From positions 1 to 23,691 of the forward strand of contig MGQT01000107.1 in NCBI GenBank assembly GCA_001797935.1: DNA of 23,691 nt, in the 5' to 3' direction. Below the pieces are notes generated by a model. The model worked only from the letters and a program-made list of their open reading frames with translations, did no database searches and was not told the origin of the DNA. Numbering within the stretch: the stretch's first letter is position 1; every line of letters begins with the position of its first letter. Shown piece after piece: positions 9,137 to 16,813 of this stretch. The position numbers were made by a program, and so were the translations under genes. The stretch is from Deltaproteobacteria bacterium RBG_16_54_18 (GTDB lineage: Bacteria > Desulfobacterota > B13-G15 > RBG-16-54-18).

Positions 9137-9360
9137 ATGCTCCCTTCCCATTCGCCTGAGTGTCGTTTATCCACTGATCGTTGCGCTCGTTTTTCATTCA
9201 TTGCCCATTCTCCGCTGCTTGTCAATACCCCAATCGCAGGCCGTCATCAGGTAAGCTCACTATACCCGCCCATGGGCACACGGGCAAGAGGAATGGCGGG
9301 GACATTTATTGCCCCAACACGGTATTTATGTTAGGGTACGTATTAATGTGTAAAAAAGAC

Positions 9361-9367
9361 AAGGAGG
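9361..9367 (+). promoter_or_regulatory. Ribosome binding site deciding a GTG start
   Basis: AAGGAGG lies 5 bases before the GTG at 9373. The other in-frame starts upstream (9328, 9346) lack such a site, so this fixes the start of the isochorismatase-family gene. Confidence 0.85.
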
Positions 9368-9372
9368 CATCT

Positions 9373-9933
9373 GTGCGAGATCTCCATGCCGTGAAGAAGC
9401 CGTTACTGAACCCTGCTGATTGCTTTCTGGTGATCATCGATATGCAAGAGAGGCTCGTGCCGGCCATGGCAGGCAAGGAAAAACTCATTGAGAACGTCCT
9501 CAAGCTCGTCAAGTTTGCCCGCATTTTCGGCCTGCCTATCATCCTCACGGAGCAGCAGAAGCTGGGCACGACAATCCCCGAGATCAGTGTGGAATTGATT
9601 GATATTGAACCCATCAGTAAATTGGAATTTAACTGCTTTGCGTCTCCCTTGTTTGTCGATCAGATACGCGGGCAAAGGAGGCATACCTTAATTATCGCCG
9701 GCATCGAGGCACACATCTGTGTGGCGCAGACAGCCCTCTATGCCCTGGCCAGCCACACCGTGCACGTCGTGAGTGATGCCATTGCCTCCCGCTCTCCCCA
9801 TAATCGGGAGATTGCCCTTGAGCGGATGCGCCAGCAGGGGGTTATAATCACCTCCACGGAAATGGTTATCTACGAACTGTTGGAAAAGGCGGGGACCGAC
9901 CAGTTTAGAGAGGTACTCGCTTTAGTAAAGTGA
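9373..9933 (+). CDS. Isochorismatase family cysteine hydrolase
   Basis: This is a cytoplasmic cysteine hydrolase of 186 residues. The triad of the isochorismatase/nicotinamidase superfamily is present: D23 in LVIIDMQER, K83 in SKLEFNCF and C116 in GIEAHICVAQTA. The length and single-domain layout fit the stand-alone hydrolases of unknown amide substrate (YcaC-like group) rather than isochorismatases of siderophore synthesis, and no siderophore genes are nearby. It starts at GTG with a near-perfect ribosome site; the upstream in-frame extension has no family similarity. nrdJ follows after 57 bases, so the two may be co-transcribed, with no evident functional link. Confidence 0.88.
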   Translation: MRDLHAVKKPLLNPADCFLVIIDMQERLVPAMAGKEKLIENVLKLVKFARIFGLPIILTEQQKLGTTIPEISVELIDIEPISKLEFNCFASPLFVDQIRGQRRHTLIIAGIEAHICVAQTALYALASHTVHVVSDAIASRSPHNREIALERMRQQGVIITSTEMVIYELLEKAGTDQFREVLALVK

Positions 9934-9990
9934 ATTCCGTATTAAGGCACCGTTAACGATGTGACGGCAGTAACCTCATCCCAATAGACA

Positions 9991-11712
9991 ATGACCATTC
10001 AACTGACGGAGAATGCCTTACGCATTCTGCAAGCCCGCTATCTTCAGAAGGATCAACAGCACGATCGCATCGAGTCTCCGGAGGAGATGTTTCAGAGGGT
10101 GGCAGCCCATGTCGCCTCGGCAGAGAAGATCTTCGATCCTCAGGCCGACGTGGGGGAAATGGCAGCGTCATTCTATCAGATGATGAGCGCGCTGGAGTTT
10201 CTCCCGAATTCCCCTACCCTTATGAATGCCGGCAGAGAACTGGGGCAGCTCGCCGCCTGCTTTGTCCTGCCGATTGAAGATTCTTTGGAGTCTATCTTTG
10301 AAGCGGTCAAGCACACGGCACTCATTCACCAGGGCGGGGGAGGGACCGGCTTCTCCTTCAGCCACCTGCGTCCCAAAAATGATGTCGTCTCGACCACGAG
10401 CGGCGTGGCAAGTGGTCCCGTCTCTTTTATGCGGGTCTTTAATATGGCCACCGAGGTCATCAAACAGGGGGGGACGCGGCGGGGCGCCAACATGGGGATC
10501 TTGCGGGTTGATCACCCCGATATTATGGAGTTCATCACGGCAAAAACGAACCCCCACGAACTCACGAGTTTCAACCTCTCGGTAGGAATGACGAAGGAAT
10601 TTATGGAGGCATGGGAACAGGGGGGGAGTATTGGCTTGATCGCTCCTCGCACGGGACAGGCTGTCGCCACCGTTGAGGCCGCCACAATCTTCGATCTCCT
10701 CGTGAAAAGCGCCTGGGAAAGCGGCGAGCCTGGCCTTATCTTCCTCGATCGCATCAATCAGACAAACCCTACCCCCGCCCTCGGGCAGATCGAGAGCACG
10801 AATCCTTGCGGGGAGCAACCACTCCTGCCCAACGAGGCTTGTACCTTAGGCTCCATTAATCTGACGCGGATGGTCATCCACGGCCCCTCTGTCGATTGGG
10901 AAAAACTGCGGCAAACAGTCCATCTGGCGGTTCGGTTCCTCGATAATGTCGTCGAGATCAACCATTATCCCTTACCGCAGATCGAACAACGGAGCCGGGG
11001 CAATCGCAAGATCGGCCTCGGCGTCATGGGGTTCGCACACTTCCTCATCCTCATGGGTGTCTCCTACGACTCTGATGAGGGGATAACGTTGGCGGAAGAG
11101 GTGATGCGGTTTATTCAGGCGGAGGGACATGCAGCCTCCCACGAGTTGGCAGAAAGACGAGGGCCTTTCCCCAATTTTACCGGAAGCCGCTATGATCGGG
11201 AAGGAAAGCCAACCCTGAGAAACGCCACGATAACCACCATCGCCCCCACCGGTACCCTGAGCATCATTGCCGACTGCTCTTCAGGCATCGAGCCCCTGTT
11301 CGCCTTGAGCTATACCAGGAAGGTCCTAGAGGATGTGGAGCTGTTTGAGGTAGACCCGATCTTTTTACAGGTGAGTAAAGAAATGGGGTTTTGGCGTTTC
11401 GAGTTGGAAGAGACCATCCGCCAAACCGGATTTTGGGGATCAGGGGCGAAGATCTCCCCCAAAATACGAAAGCTCTTTGCCACAGCCCTGGAGATCCCGC
11501 CTGCCCGGCACATACAGATGCAGGCCGCTTTCCAACGGCATACCGACAACGCGGTCTCCAAGACCATAAATTTTCCCCTTGACGCCGCCGAGAAGGATGT
11601 CGCAGAGGCCTTTGTCTTGGCCTATCGCTTGGGTTGTAAAGGAATTACCATCTATCGCAGTGGCACGAGAAAAGGGCAGGTCCTTACCTGTGGATTGAAT
11701 CAACTCTGTTAA
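9991..11712 (+). CDS. nrdJ: Adenosylcobalamin-dependent (class II) ribonucleotide reductase
   Basis: This enzyme reduces ribonucleotides to deoxyribonucleotides, with the radical generated from adenosylcobalamin; it works with or without oxygen. Active-site elements are present: C90 in LAACFVLP (redox pair member), N271-P-C273-G-E275 (thiyl radical cysteine with its Asn/Glu), and the PTGTLSIIADCSSGIEP block that contacts substrate phosphate. The protein ends C567-GLNQL-C573, a plausible swinging-arm cysteine pair for re-reduction by thioredoxin. At 573 residues it is the short form: no ATP-cone at the N-terminus and no long C-terminal extension. No ribosome site stands out before the ATG. It implies the cell makes or imports B12. 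Confidence 0.95.
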   Translation: MTIQLTENALRILQARYLQKDQQHDRIESPEEMFQRVAAHVASAEKIFDPQADVGEMAASFYQMMSALEFLPNSPTLMNAGRELGQLAACFVLPIEDSLESIFEAVKHTALIHQGGGGTGFSFSHLRPKNDVVSTTSGVASGPVSFMRVFNMATEVIKQGGTRRGANMGILRVDHPDIMEFITAKTNPHELTSFNLSVGMTKEFMEAWEQGGSIGLIAPRTGQAVATVEAATIFDLLVKSAWESGEPGLIFLDRINQTNPTPALGQIESTNPCGEQPLLPNEACTLGSINLTRMVIHGPSVDWEKLRQTVHLAVRFLDNVVEINHYPLPQIEQRSRGNRKIGLGVMGFAHFLILMGVSYDSDEGITLAEEVMRFIQAEGHAASHELAERRGPFPNFTGSRYDREGKPTLRNATITTIAPTGTLSIIADCSSGIEPLFALSYTRKVLEDVELFEVDPIFLQVSKEMGFWRFELEETIRQTGFWGSGAKISPKIRKLFATALEIPPARHIQMQAAFQRHTDNAVSKTINFPLDAAEKDVAEAFVLAYRLGCKGITIYRSGTRKGQVLTCGLNQLC

Positions 11713-11731
11713 TGATAAGGAACACGTAGTA

Positions 11732-12439
11732 TCAAAGCACGCCGGGGAATTTTAGCTGGTACGCTGCAATGATGAGTTCCGCGACATTGTCGAGATCAAG
11801 ATAGCTCGTATTGATAATCAGATCACACTGGGCAGGATCATCGATGTCCTTGTTGAAATGCCGTTTAACGAACTTCTTCTTTTCTTGGTCCCACGTCTTT
11901 AAGACTTTGTAGGCCTGTTGTTCCTCCAGCCCCTATTTCCCCGCCGCATAGTGCGCCCGCCGCATAGTGCACCCGCCGCTCAAGCTCGCTCATGATGCGA
12001 ACCCTCAATACCGTGTCCGGGGGAATGATGCCCTCGGCCCCCTTCCCCAAAATAATACTCCCCCCGCCTCATGCAGGGTCTTCAAAAAACGCTCGAGGTA
12101 CTGAACATATTCGTCCTGAGATATCTCCGGGGCCCGGCGGAACACGTTAAGGAACTTCCGGAAGACGGCGCGGTCTTTTTCATCTAAAAATGCCGGTTGT
12201 TTCTCGTCCGCACCTACCGTGTTGGCGATCTCCTTGATGATGTTCTTATCATAAGAGGGCCACCCGAGTCTTTGGGAAAGCCGCTCGGCGACGGTCAGTC
12301 CCCCGCTCCCCTGCTGCCTTGAGATGATGATAAGCGACTGTCTTGTTTTCTTGTCCTCTGGACTTTCCTGCTCTTTGATAAACCACTGCGTGATTTGAAA
12401 ATCGATGATGGATCGGATATTGGGGTTCTTGCTCGTCAT
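11732..12439 (-). pseudogene. Cytidylate kinase-like protein, broken by two frame changes and a stop
   Basis: The 5' part (12439 to about 12066) encodes a P-loop-like kinase start (LIIISRQQGSGGLTVAERL, then LGWPSYDKNII), typical of the cytidylate-kinase-like family. Homology-like sequence then moves to another frame at a run of six Cs at 12060-12065 (one extra base would restore GGSIILGKGAEGIIPPDTVLRVRI). It returns to the first frame after a 16-base tandem duplication at 11940-11971. In that last frame a TAG sits at 11933-11935, followed by 60-odd good codons (GLEEQQAYKVLKTWDQEKKK onward) to the TGA at 11732-11734. An intact gene would give about 230 residues, normal for the family. It is either a decayed gene or a cluster of sequencing errors; the duplication plus the stop favour real decay. 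Confidence 0.75.
11940..11971. repeat. 16-bp tandem duplication inside the kinase-like pseudogene
   Basis: CCCGCCGCATAGTGCG is followed directly by CCCGCCGCATAGTGCA, one mismatch in 16, and then by a partial third start CCCGCCG. Sixteen bases shift the reading frame by one. Removing one copy reconnects ERRVHYA to the downstream coding sequence. It looks like replication slippage. Confidence 0.9.
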
Positions 12440-12507
12440 GGTTTTACCTTTTCTCTAGTGGGGAACTGTATGTATATAACTATCTGAAATATAAAGAGAA
12501 TTGTCAT

Positions 12508-12551
12508 CCCCCGAGCTACAGGGCAATCGGGCTTAAACTTGCCCTTCCCGA
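12508..12551 (+). promoter_or_regulatory. Leader RNA with mutually exclusive stems upstream of the MgtE_N/NRAMP genes
   Basis: AGGGCAA (12520-12526) can pair with TTGCCCT (12539-12545), a 7-bp stem. Its 12-base loop contains TCGGG (12527-12531), which can pair with CCCGA on the 3' side (12547-12551, pseudoknot-like) or with CCCCGA on the 5' side (12509-12514). These alternatives exclude or interlock with each other, as in a switch. The conserved cores of the M-box and yybP-ykoY metal riboswitches are not recognised. The structure lies about 135 bases before the start codon at 12685. Function is unproven. Confidence 0.35.
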
Positions 12552-12684
12552 CGAAAAATGATAAGGAAGGGTACAGGTGCCTTTTAAGGCGCGCCCGGAC
12601 AGGTTTGCCGTCTCAAGGCGCGCAAAAAAGCTTTTTTAAAAAGAAACATAAATGATATAATTTTCCTGCCTGGAGGCAGCAACC

Positions 12685-13944
12685 ATGCCCTTAACGTCAG
12701 AACCTCAGGGTTTTTTATTTTTAAGCGACATCCTCAAAAAAAAGGTTATTAATGCCGGCGGACAGCACCTGGGGCAGATCGTGGATGCCGTCGCAGAATT
12801 CGTGGAGCCCTATCCCATTGTTACCGGCTTAATTCTCAAGGTGAGCGCGCATAAAAATGCTCTCTTGCCCTGGAAAAGCGTTTTGAGCATTGGGGAAGAC
12901 GCCTGCGTTGCCAATATAACAGCACATGCTCTAGCCGGATATAAAAAACAGGGAAATGCCGTGCTTCTTAAGGACGCGCTCATGGATAAACAAGTGGTAG
13001 ATACGAATGGCGCGCGGATTCGCCGCGTCAACGATCTGCAATTTTTGCAGGCGCACCATATCTTATATCTTATTCATGTCGATGTCGGATTTCGCGGTCT
13101 CATGCGGCGCGTTGGGCTGACCAAGCCGATGGACAAAATGATGCAGATGCTGTTTGATTATACGCTGGCCGACCAGCTTATTTCCTGGAAATTCGCGCAG
13201 CCCTTGTCCTCCCCTGACCTGCTGCGCTTAAACATAGCGCAAAATAGACTGAGCCAGATCCATCCCGCCGATCTCGCCGACATTTTGGAAGATTTAGATA
13301 TCCGCCGGCGTTCGGCAGTCTTCCAGGCATTGGACAAAGAAACTGCCGCGGAAACCCTGGAAGAAACTGATCCAAAAATTCAAGTGAGCTTAATCGCCGA
13401 TCTCAACTCCGCGCAGGCTTCGGATATTATCGAAGAAATGTCTCTCAGTGAAGCGACCGACCTCCTGGGTGATTTACCTAAAGAAAAAGCAAAACGCATT
13501 TTGAAAGAAATGGAAAAAACTGTTGCGGAAGATGTGCGAGAACTGCTTGCCCATCCCGAGAAAGAAGCCGGCGGGATGATGACAACCTCCTTCTTGCGTT
13601 TCAGGCCGAGTACGACCGTGCAGCAGGCAATGGAGATGATTCGCGCCGAAGGAGAAGATGTTGATCTAATTTATTACGGATATATTACGGATGAGAAGGA
13701 ACATTTATTAGGCGTTGTGACATTACGTGATCTTTTGCTTGCGTCACCCGAAACGACATTAAATAATATTATGGATTCAAGGATTATTTCCGTAAAACTA
13801 AAAGACAACGACGATACCATAGCAGAAAACTTTGCGAAATACGGTGTAACCGCAATTCCCGTTGTCGATACAAAGGGAAAATTGCAGGGAGCAATTATGT
13901 TTAAGAATTTATTAGAAGTTGTAGCTTCTCACTTGGGAAAGTAA
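12685..13944 (+). CDS. PRC-barrel / MgtE N-terminal / CBS domain protein (soluble)
   Basis: This is a cytoplasmic protein of 419 residues with no membrane segment. In order it has PRC-barrel-like beta domains (about 10-165), a helical MgtE_N domain (about 185-290, with HPADLADILEDLDIRRR and the AGGMMTTSFLRF exit) and a CBS pair (about 300-417). In MgtE channels these last two domains sense Mg2+ and gate the pore, but here the pore domain is absent. The stop is only 9-15 bases from the start of the NRAMP gene, so I infer that it is the regulatory subunit or Mg2+ sensor of that transporter. GGAGG lies 8 bases before the ATG. A structured leader lies upstream. Confidence 0.88.
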   Translation: MPLTSEPQGFLFLSDILKKKVINAGGQHLGQIVDAVAEFVEPYPIVTGLILKVSAHKNALLPWKSVLSIGEDACVANITAHALAGYKKQGNAVLLKDALMDKQVVDTNGARIRRVNDLQFLQAHHILYLIHVDVGFRGLMRRVGLTKPMDKMMQMLFDYTLADQLISWKFAQPLSSPDLLRLNIAQNRLSQIHPADLADILEDLDIRRRSAVFQALDKETAAETLEETDPKIQVSLIADLNSAQASDIIEEMSLSEATDLLGDLPKEKAKRILKEMEKTVAEDVRELLAHPEKEAGGMMTTSFLRFRPSTTVQQAMEMIRAEGEDVDLIYYGYITDEKEHLLGVVTLRDLLLASPETTLNNIMDSRIISVKLKDNDDTIAENFAKYGVTAIPVVDTKGKLQGAIMFKNLLEVVASHLGK

Positions 13945-13959
13945 CGCACGCGTGTGATT

Positions 13960-15225
13960 ATGTTTGATACGCTGATTTCTCTACGAAAGAAATTTTTACA
14001 GAGCGGCTTATGGAGGCTGGGGTTGTTCTTTGCCCTTATCGGACCCGGCATTATCACATCCAATGTGGACAATGATGCCGGCGGTATAACGACATATTCT
14101 CTGGCCGGAGCAAAATATGGCTTGAGTTTGCTGTGGACGCTGATACCGATCATGATAGCACTCATCGTCATACAGGAGATGTGCGCGCGCATGGGAGTTG
14201 TCTCCGGCAAGGGGCTCTCTGATTTAATCCGGGAAAGATTCGGCGCAAAAATAACATTTTATCTGATGATCGTTCTTTTTTTGGCAAACATGGGAAATAC
14301 ACTTTCGGAATTTGCCGGTGTTGCGGCCAGTATGGAAATCTTCGGCGTAAGCAAGTATCTTTCGGTTCCTCTTGCTGCTTTTTTTGTATGGCGCCTGGTG
14401 GTAAAGGGAAGTTATAAATCAGTGGAAAAGGCATTTTTAATCGCTTGTGTTTTTTACTTTTCCTACATCATTTCCGGATTCCTCATTAAACCGAGCTGGA
14501 ACATTATTATGACCGCCTTCGTCACCCCAACGGTAACATTTGACGTGGGATGGCTCACCATGGCGATTGGAATCGTTGGGACAACGATCGCGCCGTGGAT
14601 GCAGTTTTATCTACAATCTTCAGTGGTTGATAAGGGCATTAAGGCAAAAAATTACAAATATACACGCATGGATGTAATCTTCGGATCGTTTATGGTCAAT
14701 GTGGTGGCATTTTTCATCATTATGCTGTGCGCCGTCACCCTCTATACAAACAACCTGGTTATCGAAACCGCCAAAGATGCGGCTCTGGCGCTTGCGCCGC
14801 TGGCGGGTTCTTACTGCACGTGGCTCTTCGCCTTTGGTTTGTTGAATGCCTCACTCTTCGCCGCATCAATTCTTCCCCTATCCACGGCATATACCATTTG
14901 TGAGGCGTTTGGCTGGGAATCAAGTATTAATACGAAATTTGTCGAAGCGCCGCAATTTTACGGTTTGTATACGATCACTATTTTTTTAGGCGCCGGCATC
15001 ATCTTACTACCCAACGTGCCGCTTATCTCGATCATGTTTTACTCGCAGGTTATCAATGGAATTTTGCTCCCGTTTGTCTTGATTTTTATGCTTCTTTTGA
15101 TTAATGACAAAAAAATTATGGGGGATTATATTAATGGAAAAATTATGAATATCATTTCATGGACGACCGTAGCAGTCCTTATCTGCTTGTCTTTAGCCAT
15201 GGCCTTTGCTGCCATCATGAGCTGA
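13960..15225 (+). CDS. NRAMP-family divalent metal transporter, atypical metal site
   Basis: This is an integral membrane transporter of about 421 residues with 10-11 predicted segments. The NRAMP framework is clear: GPGIIT, then AGAKYGLSLLW in helix 1, and GIVGTTIAPWMQFYLQS in helix 6. The metal site is altered. The usual DPGN of helix 1 reads DAGG (D39-G42), keeping Asp but losing Asn, and the helix 6 methionine position is alanine (A211). Such changes fit the Mg2+-transporting NRAMP-related branch rather than Mn2+/Fe2+ NRAMPs. The pairing with an MgtE_N/CBS protein points the same way. An in-frame GTG at 13954 is an alternative start; neither start has a strong ribosome site, suggesting translational coupling. 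Confidence 0.85.
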   Translation: MFDTLISLRKKFLQSGLWRLGLFFALIGPGIITSNVDNDAGGITTYSLAGAKYGLSLLWTLIPIMIALIVIQEMCARMGVVSGKGLSDLIRERFGAKITFYLMIVLFLANMGNTLSEFAGVAASMEIFGVSKYLSVPLAAFFVWRLVVKGSYKSVEKAFLIACVFYFSYIISGFLIKPSWNIIMTAFVTPTVTFDVGWLTMAIGIVGTTIAPWMQFYLQSSVVDKGIKAKNYKYTRMDVIFGSFMVNVVAFFIIMLCAVTLYTNNLVIETAKDAALALAPLAGSYCTWLFAFGLLNASLFAASILPLSTAYTICEAFGWESSINTKFVEAPQFYGLYTITIFLGAGIILLPNVPLISIMFYSQVINGILLPFVLIFMLLLINDKKIMGDYINGKIMNIISWTTVAVLICLSLAMAFAAIMS

Positions 15226-15289
15226 CGAGGAGATCCGTAATCTGGTCACAACACGGAAGTTACATTGAGGAGGAGGTCAGGCTAACAGT

Positions 15290-15931
15290 ATGGAATTAAT
15301 AAACACGTTGATAGACATCTTACTTCATCTTGATAAGCATCTTGATTATGTAATTCGCCTTTACGGTATGTGGACCTATGCCATTTTTTTCCTCATCATC
15401 TTTTTGGAAACTGGCTTGGTAGTTACCCCCTTTCTTCCGGGAGATTCCCTCCTCTTTGCTATAGGTGCCTTTGCTGCCATGGGTTCATTAGATGTTATTT
15501 GGTCAATGGTGTTTTTATCAATTGCCGCCATTGCAGGAGATACCGCGAATTACTGGATCGGGTACTTTGTCGGACCGAAAGTGTTTAATAAAAAAAAATC
15601 TCGTTTTTTAAATAAAAAATATCTTTACCGCACTCACCGTTTCTATGAAACCTATGGCGGCAAGACCATTATTCTTGCCCGCTTCATTCCCATCATCCGT
15701 ACGTTTGCACCCTTCGTAGCCGGCATTGGGACTATGACATACATTCGTTTTATTATATATAACGTGGTAGGAGGTATTGCGTGGGTCATGATCTTGATTC
15801 TTGGCGGTTATTTTTTTGGTAATCTTACCCTTGTCAAAAATAATTTTTCCATGGTAATCTTTGCTATCATTTTTCTCTCGATATTACCCGGCATTATTGA
15901 ATTCCTGCGCTCACGAAGGAAATCTATATAG
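15290..15931 (+). CDS. DedA/VTT family membrane protein
   Basis: This inner-membrane protein of 213 residues is from the DedA family, implicated in lipid (undecaprenyl phosphate or phospholipid) translocation and proton-dependent membrane homeostasis. The residues essential in E. coli YqjA (E39, D51, R130, R136) are all present shifted by one: E40 in FLETGLVV, D52 in LPGDSLL, and R131 and R137 in ARFIPIIRTFAPFVAG. A GAGGAGGAGGT lies upstream, about 12 bases before the ATG, longer than usual. It follows the NRAMP gene after 64 bases on the same strand. Which lipid it moves is unknown. Confidence 0.93.
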   Translation: MELINTLIDILLHLDKHLDYVIRLYGMWTYAIFFLIIFLETGLVVTPFLPGDSLLFAIGAFAAMGSLDVIWSMVFLSIAAIAGDTANYWIGYFVGPKVFNKKKSRFLNKKYLYRTHRFYETYGGKTIILARFIPIIRTFAPFVAGIGTMTYIRFIIYNVVGGIAWVMILILGGYFFGNLTLVKNNFSMVIFAIIFLSILPGIIEFLRSRRKSI

Positions 15932-16038
15932 CGCGAGTCAGACAACCATGAGATATGCCGACCAGAAGGCCGCCGAGCTATAATTATATCGCTGACCATT
16001 GCGGCTAACCCGTATAGGGAGAATGAGAGAAAAAAAAG

Positions 16039-16743
16039 ATGTTACAAAGACAGCGGCGAGGCATACGGCGAGAAAAATATTCTTTGTGGTTTATAATCTC
16101 TGCCGCAATTTTTATCACCTGCTTGATCACGGCGAATATTACGGCGGTAAAATTGATCGCCGTCGCGGGGCTCGTCTTGCCGGCGGCAATCATTATATTC
16201 CCCCTGAGTTATATCTTCGGTGACATCTTGACCGAGGTGTACGGTTATCGGCAGGCGCGCCGGATCATATGGCTGGGATTCCTCTGTAATTTTATTGCGG
16301 TTATCGCCATCTGGCTCGGACAGGTATTGCCTCCTGCATCCTTTTGGAACGCGCAGACGGCCTATGAGCGTATTCTCGGCTACACCCCGCGCTTACTGGC
16401 TGCCTCGTTCTCGGCCTACCTGCTGGGGGAATTTGCCAATTCCTTTATCATGGCAAAAATGAAGATCGCGACGCGGGGACGTTGGCTTTGGTCTCGCACC
16501 ATCGGTTCAACAGTCGTGGGTGAGGGACTTGATTCCCTTGTTTTTATGACTCTTGCCTTTTGGGGGGAAATCCCCATGGCAGGTCTCGCCGCGGCAATAA
16601 TTACCCAGTGGCTTGTAAAGTCGGCCTATGAGGCCGCAGTGACGCCGCTGACCTATGTCGCGGTGAAATTTCTTAAACGCAGAGAAGGGATAGATACGTA
16701 TGATTATAAGACACGCTTTAATCCGTTTTTACTTAAACAGTAG
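16039..16743 (+). CDS. yhhQ: Queuosine precursor transporter, YhhQ (VUT) family
   Basis: This inner-membrane protein of 234 residues has about six membrane segments and belongs to the family that imports queuosine precursors (preQ0/preQ1, and queuine in some bacteria) for tRNA modification. Diagnostic segments are TANITAVKLIAVAG, FPLSYIFGDILTEVYGYRQAR and the later GEFANSFIMAKMK with STVVGEGLDSLVF. No tgt or que gene is visible in the window, so the substrate cannot be narrowed. I looked for a preQ1 riboswitch in the 107 bases upstream and found none. An A-rich stretch rather than a good ribosome site precedes the ATG. Confidence 0.92.
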   Translation: MLQRQRRGIRREKYSLWFIISAAIFITCLITANITAVKLIAVAGLVLPAAIIIFPLSYIFGDILTEVYGYRQARRIIWLGFLCNFIAVIAIWLGQVLPPASFWNAQTAYERILGYTPRLLAASFSAYLLGEFANSFIMAKMKIATRGRWLWSRTIGSTVVGEGLDSLVFMTLAFWGEIPMAGLAAAIITQWLVKSAYEAAVTPLTYVAVKFLKRREGIDTYDYKTRFNPFLLKQ

Positions 16744-16813
16744 GTGCTGTATGTATTGTGCATGCGTCCCTCCCGCAGCCGCTCATAAGGACCGCAAAAA
16801 ATAGTAATCACGT

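Noticed and set aside
9181..9372. 64-residue N-terminal extension of the isochorismatase-family protein
   Set aside because: It has no family similarity, and the AAGGAGG site at 9361-9367 places the start at the GTG at 9373.
10168..10818. Minus-strand open frame of 216 codons
   Set aside because: It is antisense to nrdJ, whose catalytic motifs are intact in this same stretch.
12513..12526. preQ1-like GAGCTACAGGG in the leader of the metal-transport genes
   Set aside because: The short match lacks the rest of the aptamer, and the downstream genes are unrelated to queuosine.
12624..12637. AAAAAAGCTTTTTT palindrome as a terminator
   Set aside because: The stem is almost all A-T with no loop room and lies just before a gene start on the same strand.
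15932..16038. preQ1 riboswitch before the queuosine-precursor transporter
   Set aside because: The GGCTAACCC segment is superficially similar, but the P1 stem and A-rich tail pairing of preQ1 riboswitches cannot be built.
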